Origin: Inonotus obliquus
Lineage: Eukaryota > Basidiomycota > Agaricomycetes > Hymenochaetales > Hymenochaetaceae
DNA: 64,000 nt
Direction: 5' to 3'
Assembly (NCBI GenBank): GCA_032164295.1
Contig: JAJHTX010000002.1
Span: 620,001-684,000, forward strand
The notes under the pieces are model-generated. The model did not search any database. It worked only from the letters and a program-made list of their open reading frames with translations, and was not told the DNA's origin. Shown piece after piece: positions 34,589 through 46,093 of the stretch. The translations under genes were made by a program, and so were the position numbers. Numbering within the stretch: position 1 is the stretch's first letter; each line of letters begins with the position of its first letter.

Positions 34589-34998
34589 TGGAAGAGGTTG
34601 ATTACAGGATTCTGCCCATAGTTTGCCTTGCACGCTATGTTAGATTAGCTGTCTTTCTGAATAAAAAAAGACTCACTGAAAGTTAGTGCAGTGCGGGGTA
34701 TGTACAAGTGACTGACCGAGAGTCTTCCGTCCCCCAGAAAGCTAGAATCAACGTTGAGACCTCAGTGCATCTCTTTCTCAAGATATAAGATACTATTCAT
34801 GCGGGAAAACAGATTGCAGGTCTCTCAATAAACAACATATTAAGCAACATCTTTAGGGTGAGATTAATGAATGCGAGACCTTCGTCCGCTACTCGCTACC
34901 GTAATGTACAAAACTGGTATTCAACAGGACAGATTCCGCGTCTCTTCATCCATGCGTCCCAGATATGACACAACACCGTATCAAACCTACTCGTTCCC
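34589..34998. other. spacer between the inverted oxidoreductase copies
   Basis: 3' flanks of the gene and its inverted pseudogene. AT-rich and without recognised features. Confidence 0.5.
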
Positions 34999-36336
34999 TT
35001 AGTCTGCGACTTTGGTGATCAATTGCTCAGTGTTAGTTCCTTTCTTTGAATAGTCCAACCCAGACACGAGGTATTTCCTCAAGCCGACCGTGGATAACGA
35101 CAACTGTCTCCGCCCCGTCCACGATAAGCTTGCCTGAAGTTGCCGCATTGACGAGTGCTTCATCAGCTTCGAGGAGGCGGCCAACGTAGTCCATGAGAGT
35201 GAATCCCCTGATAGAGAGTCGATCCAAGATGAGCTTCATGTAATACTTGAGAGATGCAGTTCGAGTTTGTTGTATACTGATGGAATAAAGAGTGACGATA
35301 AGGGATCGTAAGCACCTTTGCTAGGAAATCGTTTTGGGAACTTACGAGAAATAGCTCCGACTGCGGCAATTGATCCGAGGGGGTTCATGCGTGACATCAC
35401 CTCGTCCAGTACGTCTCCGCCAACATTATCAAAGAATCTAAAGGATACGATTCAGTACGATCGTATCGTGATGACGGGGATGTCCAGTCAACACTTACTT
35501 GTCGATCTTGTCTGGAGTTTTTGCTTTAGCAAGGTCCTGCGAGAAAGTTGGACTCTTGTAGTTCACCACTTCATCCGCACCCAGATTCTTCAGCCATGTG
35601 CATTTATCATCAGTCCCAGCGATGGCAACTACCCGCCTGATTCCAAGGACCTTCTTGGCATATTGAACCGCGACGGTGCCAACAGCTCTGTTGATTGGAA
35701 GTCGTATTCGTCAGTCATAATGACGCTTGAAAGTATTAATATGTTACTCACCCGGCAGCTCCACTGACGACAAGAGTATCTGGTCTCCTTCGGCTTCAAA
35801 AAATCGGTAAGCGCGAAATACGCTGTGGCACCCGAAAGTCATAGAGCGCCGAGGTAGGCACTCAGGCTTATGCCGGGCACTTCTCTATCGGATCACAGTT
35901 AGTTCCTCACAGATACAAAGTTAATCCAAAATCTCGGTGCACCTTCTGATTTTGATATATGGGTCATCCTTCTTTAAGACAGCATAGTCTGCCCAGTCCG
36001 TGCGTGCTTCAATAATATTCCCTGCTTTGAAGCGGCCGCCATCCCCACCGACCTGTACCACCCTTGAGAGAGAGAAGGATTGCAACGTTTCACCCAGTGT
36101 GCTAGAGGACATGTCAGCACGACTTTCGGACTGCTGTTCTTCTGGTTTCTGCATCCAAAGTCGTTGAGCCGGATCGTTAGAAAGGTACAGCGTTTTGAGA
36201 AGTAACAAATCATCCGGGAGAGGGTTGGGTAGAGGTAACTCCTTCACGGCGAACAAACGGGAACGGAGGACACGTCTGCTTCGGAGTCGACATACTCCTG
36301 AAGTACGACTGCGCGTGACGAGGTAGGTGCCAACAT
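34999..36336 (-). pseudogene. inverted degenerate copy of the MDR oxidoreductase
   Basis: Minus-strand homologue of the gene at 33270-34588 with the same exon order. It starts with ATG 36336 (MLAPTSSRAVVLQEY) and ends LITKVAD at 34999. Breaks seen: a 1-nt deletion near residue 28 that leads to a TGA just before the LPLPNPLPDDLL segment; a TGA within the LSAYLGAL region around 35850; and a 1-nt insertion before the nucleotide-binding loop. The last exon is still close to the intact gene (MKLILDRLSIRGFTL). Tail-to-tail orientation suggests an inverted duplication. Confidence 0.9.
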
Positions 36337-36935
36337 ATTGTCCAGGTAGAAAGAAGCAAGGCAAGCTAATTATCTCTGATCCGAATCATTGCCGTATTTT
36401 ATACCTTTTGATGTGCGATTTTAAAGAGGCCGTCATCGAAATTATGCACATACGAATCAGCGAGCGCTGAACCCAGTCTAAGCTTTAGTCAGCCTAATTG
36501 ACATCACGATGGATATCTGAAACCGTGAGAAACTCCTTGGTCTTTGTTGAAATCGAATTGACCCTGACGACTATGGGATGGAGGAGTGAGTATTATGGGT
36601 GTTGGCGTAAGCGAGCAGCTACAGTTAGGACAGTGAGATTAAACGTATACTGTCCCCACTCTAGTGGCGTAAGTAGCCGGTTGGAGGCTTGATGAAATGA
36701 GTAGGTGCAGGGCATCAGAAAAAGCCAAAGAGCATGCCAATCAACTTGTCGGCAACGAGGATCCGCTTTTTTTCGTTCTTAATCTGCCCATGCTGCTGAG
36801 GTATTCTCAGGCAGAATGCTGTAGAGAAGGCCGCAAGCTTGAGGGTCAAACACAATGTAGCTTTGGGTGGCCAAACGTAGTATAAGAAGGACGACCGATA
36901 GAATACAGCGATGCAGATCTAATGCGAATGCCCCA
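36337..36935. other. intergenic region
   Basis: 5' flank of the oxidoreductase pseudogene and 3' flank of RPS21. No further coding segment recognised on either strand. Confidence 0.45.
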
Positions 36936-37368
36936 TTATTTCTGATAGGACCATGCGACGCGAAGAACTGAAAGATATGAGAAGCCTCAGTCAATGAGTG
37001 CAGAAATGAAGAAATGAAGACGCACGGCCAGCCTTAGTTGCCAGCCGGTTGATAGAGTCGTCGCCTTCGGCTCGCGCACGAACCGGTCCACTCAACGCGA
37101 AAGTCGTAGTAGTCCCGAGAGCTTTTCCGTTTGCATCGACATCAACGACGGATATTTGGACCGATGCATGGTCTTTTGAAGTGATTAAACGGTCTGGAGA
37201 TGGACGACGTCAAACCAGGTTTCTCAACTCAACCAAGGCAGATAGAGTACATACTTGTTGCCGAACATTTGCGTGGGACGTAAAGGTCAACAAGGGTACC
37301 CTATCAAGCGCGTTAATTATCTAGGCTTAGAATATTCACGTAGCGAAACTTGCCTGATCGTTCTCCAT
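36936..37368 (-). CDS. RPS21: 40S ribosomal protein S21 (eS21)
   Basis: Small ribosomal subunit protein. It is not visible as one frame because it is split into four small exons on the minus strand: 37368-37354, 37300-37255, 37193-37026 and 36967-36936, in phase, for 86 residues. The product opens MENDQGTLVDLYVPRKCSAT, contains RLITSKDHASVQISV and FALSGPVRARAEGDDSINRL, and ends LLRVAWSYQK, all diagnostic of eS21. Intron 1 is a GC-AG intron (CAG|GCAAGT). The other introns are 61 and 58 nt. No defect is seen, so it is probably the functional gene. Confidence 0.95.
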
Positions 37369-37945
37369 ATTTCACGAATGAATAGTGGACGTTCCAGCAT
37401 GTAGCATTGAGCAAGCCGATGTGTATAGCATGTAAAACTATGCAGCACCAAAGTCACGTTCTCGGATAATACCAAATAAGGAAGGCATGATCAATGTTGA
37501 ATGTTGTCGCAGATTTTTCCGTGAATAGAACAGATGTTCTAAGCAATCCTATCTGGGTTGTTCAGAGAACATATGCACAGGGATTTGCTCTGTTCAAAGC
37601 CATGTCAGGTGTAGTACACATAGATGCACAATCACATGGATTAAGTGCAATCTCAAGCAATGAATTCAACTCTGATGTTGATCTCGAGCACCTTCTTATC
37701 TACTTCTGCAACTATATTATTATACATACACAAACCTCATCCTATGGTAATGGCAAGAAACCATATGCATCAATATTTGATTGAAAATATAAATTAAAAC
37801 CCGAAATGTAGGATCATGTGACGTCTTTTAGTCATAACCATGTTCCCACGCCTTTTCTCCCACGATAGCGCACATCGAGGCAGTCTGTTAGTCAGTGTTG
37901 GGGTGCTGTGCTACCCTATCTATACTCACTCAGAGTCTCTGTACT
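37369..37945. other. divergent region between RPS21 and the zinc-finger gene
   Basis: AT-rich spacer of about 580 bp. The short open frame at 37494-37784 has no family resemblance. Presumed promoters of both neighbours; no clear TATA box assigned. Confidence 0.4.
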
Positions 37946-39342
37946 ATGCAGCCTCATTGCTTTCATAGTCTTTCAAATGATTCAATTCTATCATTTGCAA
38001 AGGATATTCTCAGACCTTATACATGTGAATGGGGAACATGCTCAATAATACTTAATTCTTGGAGATCATATGAGAAGGTGAGGCCTTTTTTCTGTTCAGA
38101 GCTACAGTTGAAGGGTGTTATTGCCAAGTTTGTTAAGTTAAATTTGGTTATTGCCTATGAGGCTGAGGCATGAGATATACTTAGCACTTCTTTCCTTGTA
38201 ACAGTCATGTGTCAATGATCTGAAGCTTGTCCCCAAGCTCATCAGCTGCATCTGACTGTTCTGACTGTATCTTGATGCCTCACTGACCAACTAGACTGGG
38301 TTTGGATTATGATTATCTCAATGAGAAGATAGTCATAGCTCAAACACAGTCTTGGGATTCCAGTGCATGCACCTCCTTACTGCTTAGAGCAACTCAGAGC
38401 AGCTATTGATATCCCTTTCTTCCTTATTCCTGGGTCCAGAAGGATACTGATCTTTATCTTGCACTTTTCCTTGACAGCATATACAGGTCCACTGTCAGCA
38501 GGAGGCCACGGTATGTTACTCTCTTATATTCAGCTCATGTGTCATTGCTCACCTTCCTCTTTAAGAACAAACCCGGTGGTGGAAGGTGTCAATGGAGATG
38601 CTGCTTGGGCATTACGGGTGGTCTAGATATAGCCAGACACGTGAACCTAGCGCATCTAAATCGGCTTGCCCTGCATTGTCCGTTCAAAGGTGACTATCTC
38701 ACAATTTCTCTTTTCTCGGGTATGATTGACATATGACATATTATCGTAGACTGCACAGAAATGTTCACAAATCATAAGATTCTTCCCGAACACTTCTTTA
38801 GAGTACATTGGCAATTTGAAAAAGCAAAACCCGCAAGTGTTTTTCTGCCTCATGCACGCCGATCAGCACGCCTCCTCATACCTCCGAAGCAAGACTTGCC
38901 GTCGTTGCCGACTGACCATGCGTTGTCCACCTCCCTTAACGAAACCTATTTTGCATTGCGTAAAACCCATCCCGCCGCTGAATACGCGCCTTCTCAGTCT
39001 CAGAATGTTGTCGGTCGTGGACGGAGGCGACGTCGAGGAAAGATAGAAGAGACGGGCGCTAGACGAGTCCGGACTGAAAAAGAACCAGATACGGAGGAAC
39101 AATCAGATGATGAATGCCGTGTTAAATTGGATAGTGTTCAGCATGAGCGTGACGTTTCGAAGGCCATAAAACTCATGTCAAGGACTCACTGCGTTGTCTG
39201 GCGTCCGAAGGCTAAGGCATGGGCAACAATCGAGGAAGAACTCGGAGATTCGCCAGCTCCAGGATCAAGCAGCGAACCATCCGTTAATGCGCCTCCGATG
39301 AGCTTTGGTTTTGAGAAGCTCAAAAAACTGGTTAATGTCTGA
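37946..39342 (+). CDS. C2H2 zinc-finger protein with three fingers
   Basis: Probable nucleic-acid-binding regulator. Exons deduced as 37946-38077, 38478-38510, 38566-38689 and 38750-39342, 293 residues. Finger 1 (CEWGTCSIILNSW then, after the first intron, HIQVHC) is completed only by the 33-nt exon 2, which supports the splicing. Finger 2 is CQWRCC...HVNLAH. Finger 3 is CPFKDCTEMF...EHFFRVH, split by the last intron. The C-terminal half is basic, with RGRRRRRG, then acidic/Ser-rich and ends FGFEKLKKLVNV. The first intron is 400 nt, far longer than others here. Start ATG 37946 is the first in frame; an upstream exon cannot be excluded. No target known. Confidence 0.75.
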
Positions 39343-39961
39343 CGTCCAGGCGGGTGGTTTATCACCAATTCTCTTTACAAATCAACCCTCATACCGTATC
39401 TCTTGCTTGCGTTATCCCTTTTGTCCTGCTTTGTCCCGTGCTATCGAGTTTCCTCATGCGTGTTACATTTGTAATAGACACGTCGATTTATTGTAGAAAG
39501 CTAATGTTGCGGCGAGCGCGAATTGAAGAGTCGCGGATCAATGATAAGGAAAACGGCCCTTTGATCGAAACGAATCCCATACGTTTCGGGAATGTCTTCT
39601 ACTCGAATCGAACAAGAAGCGATGCGAGCTTTCTGTTGAAACAACCCAAAGAAAACGGCGAGAAGGTACGCGTGATCATTGCGGATGAAATGAGAAATTA
39701 GTATGGTTTTGTGTGAGATGTGCATTCGGGATTCCGTGCAGTGCGATCAACGGAGTAGTGGTCATCGCCATTCACTTCCTGGAATACAAAAGAGCAGGTC
39801 GGTCGAAGATGGCGACAAAGCGCGTCATAAAACCAGTACTGAGAGCTCTTTCGATTCACTCCCAGCTACATGCGAGTGCTGTGCTGGGTAATCGCGCAGG
39901 TAAAACGGCTGCCTCACTGTCGCCTCCGAGTCTCGCGCCCATCCGGCTTGATGAGATCCTC
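39343..39961. other. intergenic region between convergent zinc-finger gene and PIG-Y
   Basis: A plus-strand frame (39354-39701) and other short frames show no recognisable family. Part of this sequence (about 39800-39960) is repeated near 43085-43228 as the flank of the duplicated PIG-Y/P450 segment. Presumed 3' UTRs. Confidence 0.45.
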
Positions 39962-40244
39962 TCAAGAATTCCGATAATACTGCCAGCCGACCCAGTTGGC
40001 GATGACGAAGTATACGCCCGTTGGAACAATAAGCACTGTGAAATACTTGTAATGGGTATCTCTTGCCAGCGCGTCTAATATCTGAATGAGTGCGGTTAGT
40101 ATTAGGTAGGCATAGATGAACTGGCTCTCTCACCGGAATGCCGGTCAGGGGCAAAAAGGCGCTGAAGAGGACGGCATATCCACCGACTATAAGAAAGAGC
40201 AGAGAAAGCAAGATGACCAGATGACCTTCATTGAGTCTTGCCAT
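39962..40244 (-). CDS. GPI-GlcNAc transferase subunit PIG-Y homologue
   Basis: Small ER-membrane subunit of the complex that makes GlcNAc-PI, the first step of GPI-anchor synthesis. Exons 40244-40134 and 40081-39962 on the minus strand (52-nt intron) give 76 residues, close to the 71 of human PIG-Y. Two membrane segments are visible: VILLSLLFLIVGGYAVLFSAF and TVLIVPTGVYFVIANWVGW. The second, with the ending WQYYRNS, matches the conserved PIG-Y C-terminus (P-x-x-V-Y ... W-x-G-x-x-x-x-R-x). Divergent from P450 copy 1. A dead copy lies at 43229-43479. Confidence 0.82.
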
Positions 40245-40598
40245 CGGTGAAAGAGGCCAACATGCGTTTGTCGCTCACGTGTTTTGGCACTATAATCAGC
40301 CAAGGCAACTTTACAATTTGCCACCACCACCGCTATCAACCACCTGCCCTATTACCTCTCCGTGCTTATTTTCGCCATGATAACGTGTGAGAAAGGAATC
40401 TCAGTAGCAACAGCCGACTGTGATACTATATGATATAATACTGCTTCCATCCATCACGAACTCTGGAAGCCCCGTAGAAGAGAGATGGCACCGCGCCATT
40501 ATAAAGCGACACGAGCGACCCAATATTGATATTGATTTCCTTCCTCCCAACTGCGATCTATCTCACACCTCCATTCGCTGCTCGGGACGACGACAGAA
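40245..40598. promoter_or_regulatory. divergent promoter PIG-Y / P450 copy 1
   Basis: Spacer of 354 bp with TATAAA at 40500-40505, 99 bp before the P450 start. The same TATA context (CATTATAAAGCG / CTATTATAAAGCG) is kept upstream of P450 copy 2. Confidence 0.6.
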
Positions 40599-42824
40599 AT
40601 GTCTGTCTTGGACGCCGTCTCTGGTGCTCTGCCGACTCTGAGCTACTTCGACTCACTACTTTTTGTATTCTTCTGTGCCTTGGTAGGTCTCCGTTTTCCT
40701 GAAATTGCATTTGAAGTGTCCTCATTCCGCTGTACAGATTGTACACCGTATATACAGCAAGTTCGAGTTTGAGCCGACGGACTTTCTCGCCTCGTTTTCT
40801 CTTCTGGGAGTCTGTCCTGGCCTGCCACTTGCGTTTGTTGCAAAGCATTTCGATTCACTCGTCCTCAGCATCTTGACTACATACGGGATTTTCTACTCCT
40901 CCCTGTGCTTGGCAATTGTTCTTTACCGCATTTCACCCTTCCACCCTCTCGCAAAGTATCCTGGCCCGCTCATTCTGAAAGTATCGAAGATTGCCTTTAC
41001 TTTTGTTGCTTACACCGGCAAGCAGCACGTCTTCTTCAAAAAGCTCCGAGATACGTATGGCCCCTGCGTGCGCACCGGTAAGTGGCAATAAGTTGCTGAA
41101 TGCAGCTTGAACGAACGAATTTTAATTATTTTGATGCAGGACCGAATGAGCTCATGATTATTGACGTCAACGCAGTTCAGAGCGCACTGGGGACGGATCA
41201 AACTCGTAAAGGACCGCGTCCGTGTCATCATGAACCCTTTTCACCGCAGTGAAACACTAACATGTCGTTGTCCTTCCAGAATACTATGCTCATAATGAGC
41301 ACGGAACCACCCCAACGATCGTAACGGTCCGGGATGTTGACGTGCATCGAGAACGTCGAAAGCTATGGAACCACGGATTTACGACATCTGCACTGAAAGA
41401 TTACGAGCCGATTGTAGCTTCACGAGTGCTTCAGCTCGCCGAGCAGCTTGACGCATTTGCCACACATGGCGTTGCAAAGGGTCAGCCAATCAATCTTGCA
41501 GATTGGATGGCTTTCTTCACGTACGCGTAATCACTAATGTATCATAGCTAACTGACAGTTTTAACATGAACCCAGATATGACTTCATGGGAGACTTAGTG
41601 TAAGCATTCGGACTCCGCCTAATTGCGGACCCTGTCTGACTCCGGAACAAGCTTCGGTGGTGGACTAGAACTCATGCGAGATGGTGATAGCGGGGATATG
41701 AAAACTGTACTTGAGCACTATATGAGGTTTGTGAATCAATTGCATATCACCTAGACGGCTCTAATGCGGAAGAATAGATCTATTGGAATTCTGGAACACA
41801 TTCCCTGGGTCATCGGCCTAATTCGCTATTTCTTCTTGACCTCAGAAGCATTCAAGAAATTTGTCCAGTTCGGTTTGAGGTGTATCGGCGATCGACAAGA
41901 AAGAGGACCTACCAGGAGAGACTTGTTCTATTTCATAGTAAGTCCTACTATCTCCCCCTTCATTAGAATTCGTACCAATAATTGTTCTAGTCAAATGAGG
42001 CTAACCTCGAAGATACCAAAGTACCACCAGACCTACTAGCAAATGAAGTTTTCGCGGCTATGGTTGCAGGAGCAGATACTACTTCGACAGTCCTTGGTGG
42101 TGTATTCTATTACCTCCTCACACACCAACAGGCATATGAGCGCCTACGTGCTGAAGTAGATGCTATTTTTCCCCGTGGAGAAGGTGATCCGGCAGATACT
42201 GTCAAGCTCGCAGGTATGCCGTATCTAAACGCTGTAATGTATGTATTGTGCACATTTCTCCGAGCCTGCCTTCCCTGATTATTGTCATTCACTATCAACA
42301 GTAACGAGGGCCTCCGTTTGCAACCACCCGTTCCCACTGCTCTGCAACGGAGCCCGCTGGAAGGCAGTGGAGGAAACTGGATTGCTGACTGGTAGGTTTC
42401 ATCTTAAACTATCTATCAAGGCATCTTAAAATTAACTCCTCACATATGAAGGTTTGTTCCGGAAAACACTGCGATCTTTTTCCCTCCCTACGTCCTACAC
42501 CGAGACCCGCGCTACTTCTCACCCTCACCAAACTCCTTCATACCCGAGCGTTGGCTTAACGACAATAAGCGGGGCGGGTACAAAGCTGCCACCAAATACG
42601 AAACAAATGCGACAGCGTTCATCCCATTCTCCACTGGTCCAGCTAGTTGCGCGGGAAAGAATCTCGCGCTGATGGAAATGCGTATGGTCCTCACAACCCT
42701 TATGCAGCGGTTCGATTTCCGTCTTGCGGAGGGGTATGATCCGAAGCAGTGGGAGAATGACCTGCAAGATTTCTTCGTGATACAGGTGGGGAAGCTACCT
42801 GTTATGCTGACGGCTAGGGAGTGA
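40599..42824 (+). CDS. cytochrome P450 monooxygenase, copy 1
   Basis: Membrane-anchored haem monooxygenase with about ten exons. The N-terminus has two hydrophobic stretches (YFDSLLFVFFCAL; TTYGIFYSSLCLAIVLYRI) before the proline hinge FHPLAKYPGP. Conserved P450 elements: HRERRKLWNHGFT (C-helix), I-helix AGADTTS near 42066-42086, K-helix ExxR-type EGLRLQPP, PERW, and haem loop FSTGPASCAGKNLA around 42628-42660. The haem loop lacks the usual Arg two residues before Cys (PAS instead of xRx), shared by copy 2. The MGDLVFGGGLELM junction fixes one intron. 80-90% similar to copy 2 by eye. Substrate unknown. Confidence 0.9.
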
Positions 42825-43228
42825 AACGTCATATCATTAAGGAGTTGTGTGAAGGTGAAGAATCGTGGATGAGCACGCATGCCACTATTTTCGTTTCTCT
42901 TTCGATTGACGTTTGTTCTATGAGATCTGATAGTAATAATGCCATCAGGTTATCAAATTTCAAGTTATTGAGCTCAAGCCACCTTGTCGCGCACGTCGCG
43001 GCGCGTTCATATATTCGAGGAATACGACCCCTAGACTTCCTGGCCTGGAGATGGATGCCCTGGAATGAGTAAGAGCTGGTTGATGACTGCGACTGGGCGC
43101 GTCATAGAAAGAATACCGCGAGTTCTTCGATATGCCCGAGTCAATTGTGGGACCTTGGCCACCGCGGCTGGTGACCTCACTTTCACGCGTCTCTCATGCT
43201 CAGGCTGATACAGCTTGAAGAAATCGTT
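42825..43228. other. spacer between P450 copy 1 and the PIG-Y pseudogene
   Basis: 3' flank of P450 copy 1. From about 43085 it resembles the sequence downstream of the intact PIG-Y gene (GCGCGTCATA near 43098), marking one border of the segmental duplication. Confidence 0.5.
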
Positions 43229-43479
43229 TCAAGAATTCCGAAAGTACTGTCAGCCGACCCAGTTGGCTATATGCCCATTGGAACGATAAACACCGCGAAA
43301 TATTCATGACTATCTCTTGCCAGAGCGTCTAACATCTGAGTGCGCGCTAGTTATGTTGGATAGATGTAGGGCAACTGGCTGGCTTTCTCGCCGGAATGCC
43401 GGTGAGGGACAAAAAGCGCTGAAAATAAGGCATACCCACCGACTTAGAAAATTGACCAGATGCACAGCAATCTTGCCGT
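43229..43479 (-). pseudogene. PIG-Y pseudogene
   Basis: Copy of the gene at 39962-40244. The start codon is changed to ACG (CGT at about 43477-43479 where the intact gene has CAT). A 10-bp deletion removes part of the second membrane segment and shifts the frame, and there are several other indels. Lies upstream of, and divergent from, P450 copy 2, as its parent does for copy 1. Confidence 0.88.
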
Positions 43480-43854
43480 AAGATTCTAAGAAGCTGGCCT
43501 GATACTTGAGGGTAATTTGAGTTTAGCGTTCGGCTGGGACTAATCAGTCCGTTATTTTAATATTTACCACCACTTTGCCACCACCCCCAAAGCTCACTCT
43601 ATTATCTCTGCATTCTTGCTGTTTTCGCGAAGCTCGCGCAGGGAACCAGTAGGACAGCAGTTGATTGTATTCAGTTACACTGGTTCCGAGAGGCCATCTT
43701 CGTGAAGTCGGGAAGTCGGGAAGTCCCAGGACCCACACAAGGGCGATGGCATCGCACTATTATAAAGCGGTGAGAACATCGACCCGATAGTATGAAATAC
43801 TAACACCCTCTTCTACGACGGTGATCAACCCATACCTTCCACTCGGTGTCTAGG
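43480..43854. promoter_or_regulatory. promoter of P450 copy 2
   Basis: Duplicate of the PIG-Y/P450 spacer, with TATAAA at 43761-43766. Since PIG-Y is dead here, it probably serves the P450 only. Confidence 0.55.
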
Positions 43855-46093
43855 ATGACTGCAACTATGTCTGCCTTGGACGTCATCCCCAGGGCTTTGC
43901 CATCTCTTGGATTCATCGACTCGATACTTTTTGTATGTTTTTGTGCCTTGGTAGGTCTCCGTTTCCCGATATCTCAGTTGGAGTGTTCTTATTCCGCTGT
44001 ACAGATTGTACACCGTATATACAGCAAGTTCGAATTTGAGCCGACGGACTTTCTGGCCTCGTTTTCTCTTCTGGGAGTCTGTCCTGGCCTGCCACTTGCG
44101 TTTGTTGCAAGGCATTTCGACTCACTCGTCCTCAGCATCTTGACTACATACGGGTCTTTCTACTCCTCCCTGTGCTTTTCAATTGTCCTTTACCGCATTT
44201 CACCCTTCCATCCTCTCGCAAAGTATCCTGGCCCGCTCATTCTGAAAGTATCGAAGATTGCCCTTACTTTCATTGCTTACACCGGCAAGCAGCATATCTT
44301 CTTCAAAAAGCTCCGAGATACGTATGGCCCCTGTGTGCGTACGGGTAAGTGGCAAATTACCAAATGCAGCGGCCGAACGAATTTGAATTATTATAATGCA
44401 GGACCGAATGAGCTCATGATTATTGACGTCAACGCAGTTCAGAGCGCACTGGGGACGGACCAAACTCGAAAAGGACCGCGTCCGTATTGATTGTCAATCT
44501 CTTGTCGCTTGGCCCTTAAGCTAATAATATACTGTCGATGGTACATACAGAATACTATGCTCATGTTGAGCACGGAACCACCCCAACGATCGTGACGGTC
44601 CGGGATGTTGACGTTCATCGAGAACGTCGAAAGCTATGGAACCACGGGTTTACTACATCTGCACTGAAAGATTACGAGCCGGTTGTAGCTTCACGAGTGC
44701 TTCAGCTCGCCGACCGGTTAGAAACACTCACTACACATGACGTTGTACAGATTAATCTTGCAGACTGGTTGGCTTTCTTCACGTAAGTATTAATTATGAC
44801 ATTATTGCTAAGAACGTTCCTCACATATATCTAGATACGACTTTATGGGAGATTTAGTGTAAATGTTCGGGCTTCATCTGATTTCAAGTCCTATCTAACT
44901 CCGAACTAAGCTTTGGAGGTGGATTGGAGCTCATGCGAGATGGTGATGACAAAAATGTGAAAATGATACTGGAGCACACAATGAGGTCCGTGATGTTATG
45001 AACCTCACATCATCTTGATCGCTCAACGAGGAATAGATCTATAGGAATTCTGGAACACATTCCCTGGGTTGTAGGTCTTATTCGGTGCTTCTCATTGACA
45101 ACGGAGACGTACAAGAAGTTTATCGAGTTCGGTATGAAGTGTATCAAGGACCGGCAGGAGAGAGGTCCGACCAGGAAAGACTTGTTCTATTTCATAGTGA
45201 GCCCAACAATTGCAAGTTTTCGATATTATAAACGCCAACAATTCTTCTAGTCAAACGAAGCTAATCTAGAAAATGTCGAAGTTCCCCCAGGCCTGCTGGC
45301 CAATGAAGTTTTCGCTGCCATGGTTGCTGGCGCAGATACGACTTCGACAATCCTCGGTGGCACCTTCTATTACCTCCTCACACACCGACAGGCCTATGGG
45401 CGCCTACGTACTGAAGTAGATGCTATTTTCCCTCAAGGAGAAGGCGACCCGATAGATACTGTCAAGCTCGCAGGTATGCCATATCTGAACGCTGTAATGT
45501 AAGTGTCATGTATGTATCTCGGAGCCTTTCCTGATTATGCTTCTCACCAGCAATGAGGCTCTGCGTCTGCAGCCAGCCGTTCCTACCGCTCTGCAACGTA
45601 GCCCGTTGACAGGTGGTGGAGGAAAAGTGATCGCTGACTGGTAGGTTTCGACTCAAGTAATACACATATTGCGGTAGCTTACCATAAGTTCTCATACATA
45701 CACTGAAGGTTCATTCCGGAGAACGCCGCGGTTTATGTTCCTCCCTACGTCCTACACCGAGACCCACGCTACTTCTCACCCTCACCAGACTCGTTCATCC
45801 CCGAGCGCTGGCTGCCATTGAACGACAATAGCTACAATGACGACAAGCCCTCCCCCAACACCAAATTCGTAACAAACACGGCAGCGTTTATCCCTTTCTC
45901 AACTGGTCCAGCGATTTGTGCAGGAAAGAATCTCGCGCTGATGGAAATGCGTATGGTCCTCGCAACCCTTATGCAGCGATTCGATTTCCGACTTGCGGAG
46001 GGGTATGATCCGAAACGGTGGGAGAATGATTTACAAGATTTCTTCGTGATGCAAGTTGGCAAGTTACCTGTTGTGTTGACGGCTAGGGGATGA
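43855..46093 (+). CDS. cytochrome P450 monooxygenase, copy 2
   Basis: Tandem duplicate of the P450 at 40599-42824 with the same exon layout. Two candidate starts: ATG 43855 (MTATMSALD) or ATG 43867 (MSALD), the latter aligned with copy 1. Landmarks: CPGLPLAFVARHFDSLVLSI, FHPLAKYPGP, HRERRKLWNHGFT, I-helix AGADTTS near 45330, K-helix NEALRLQPA, PERW, haem loop FSTGPAICAGKNLA, and C-terminus VGKLPVVLTARG. All core motifs are intact, so it is likely functional. Divergence from copy 1 is mostly at third positions, with a few substitutions near the substrate-contact regions. Confidence 0.9.

Noticed and set aside
37494..37784. Plus-strand 96-codon frame between RPS21 and the zinc-finger gene
   Set aside because: No family resemblance, AT-rich codon use unlike neighbours, and no splice link to the zinc-finger exons.
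39718..39738. A translated MCIRDS peptide, known as a sign of Nextera adapter contamination
   Set aside because: The codons here (ATGTGCATTCGGGATTCC) do not match the transposon mosaic-end sequence, so the resemblance is chance.
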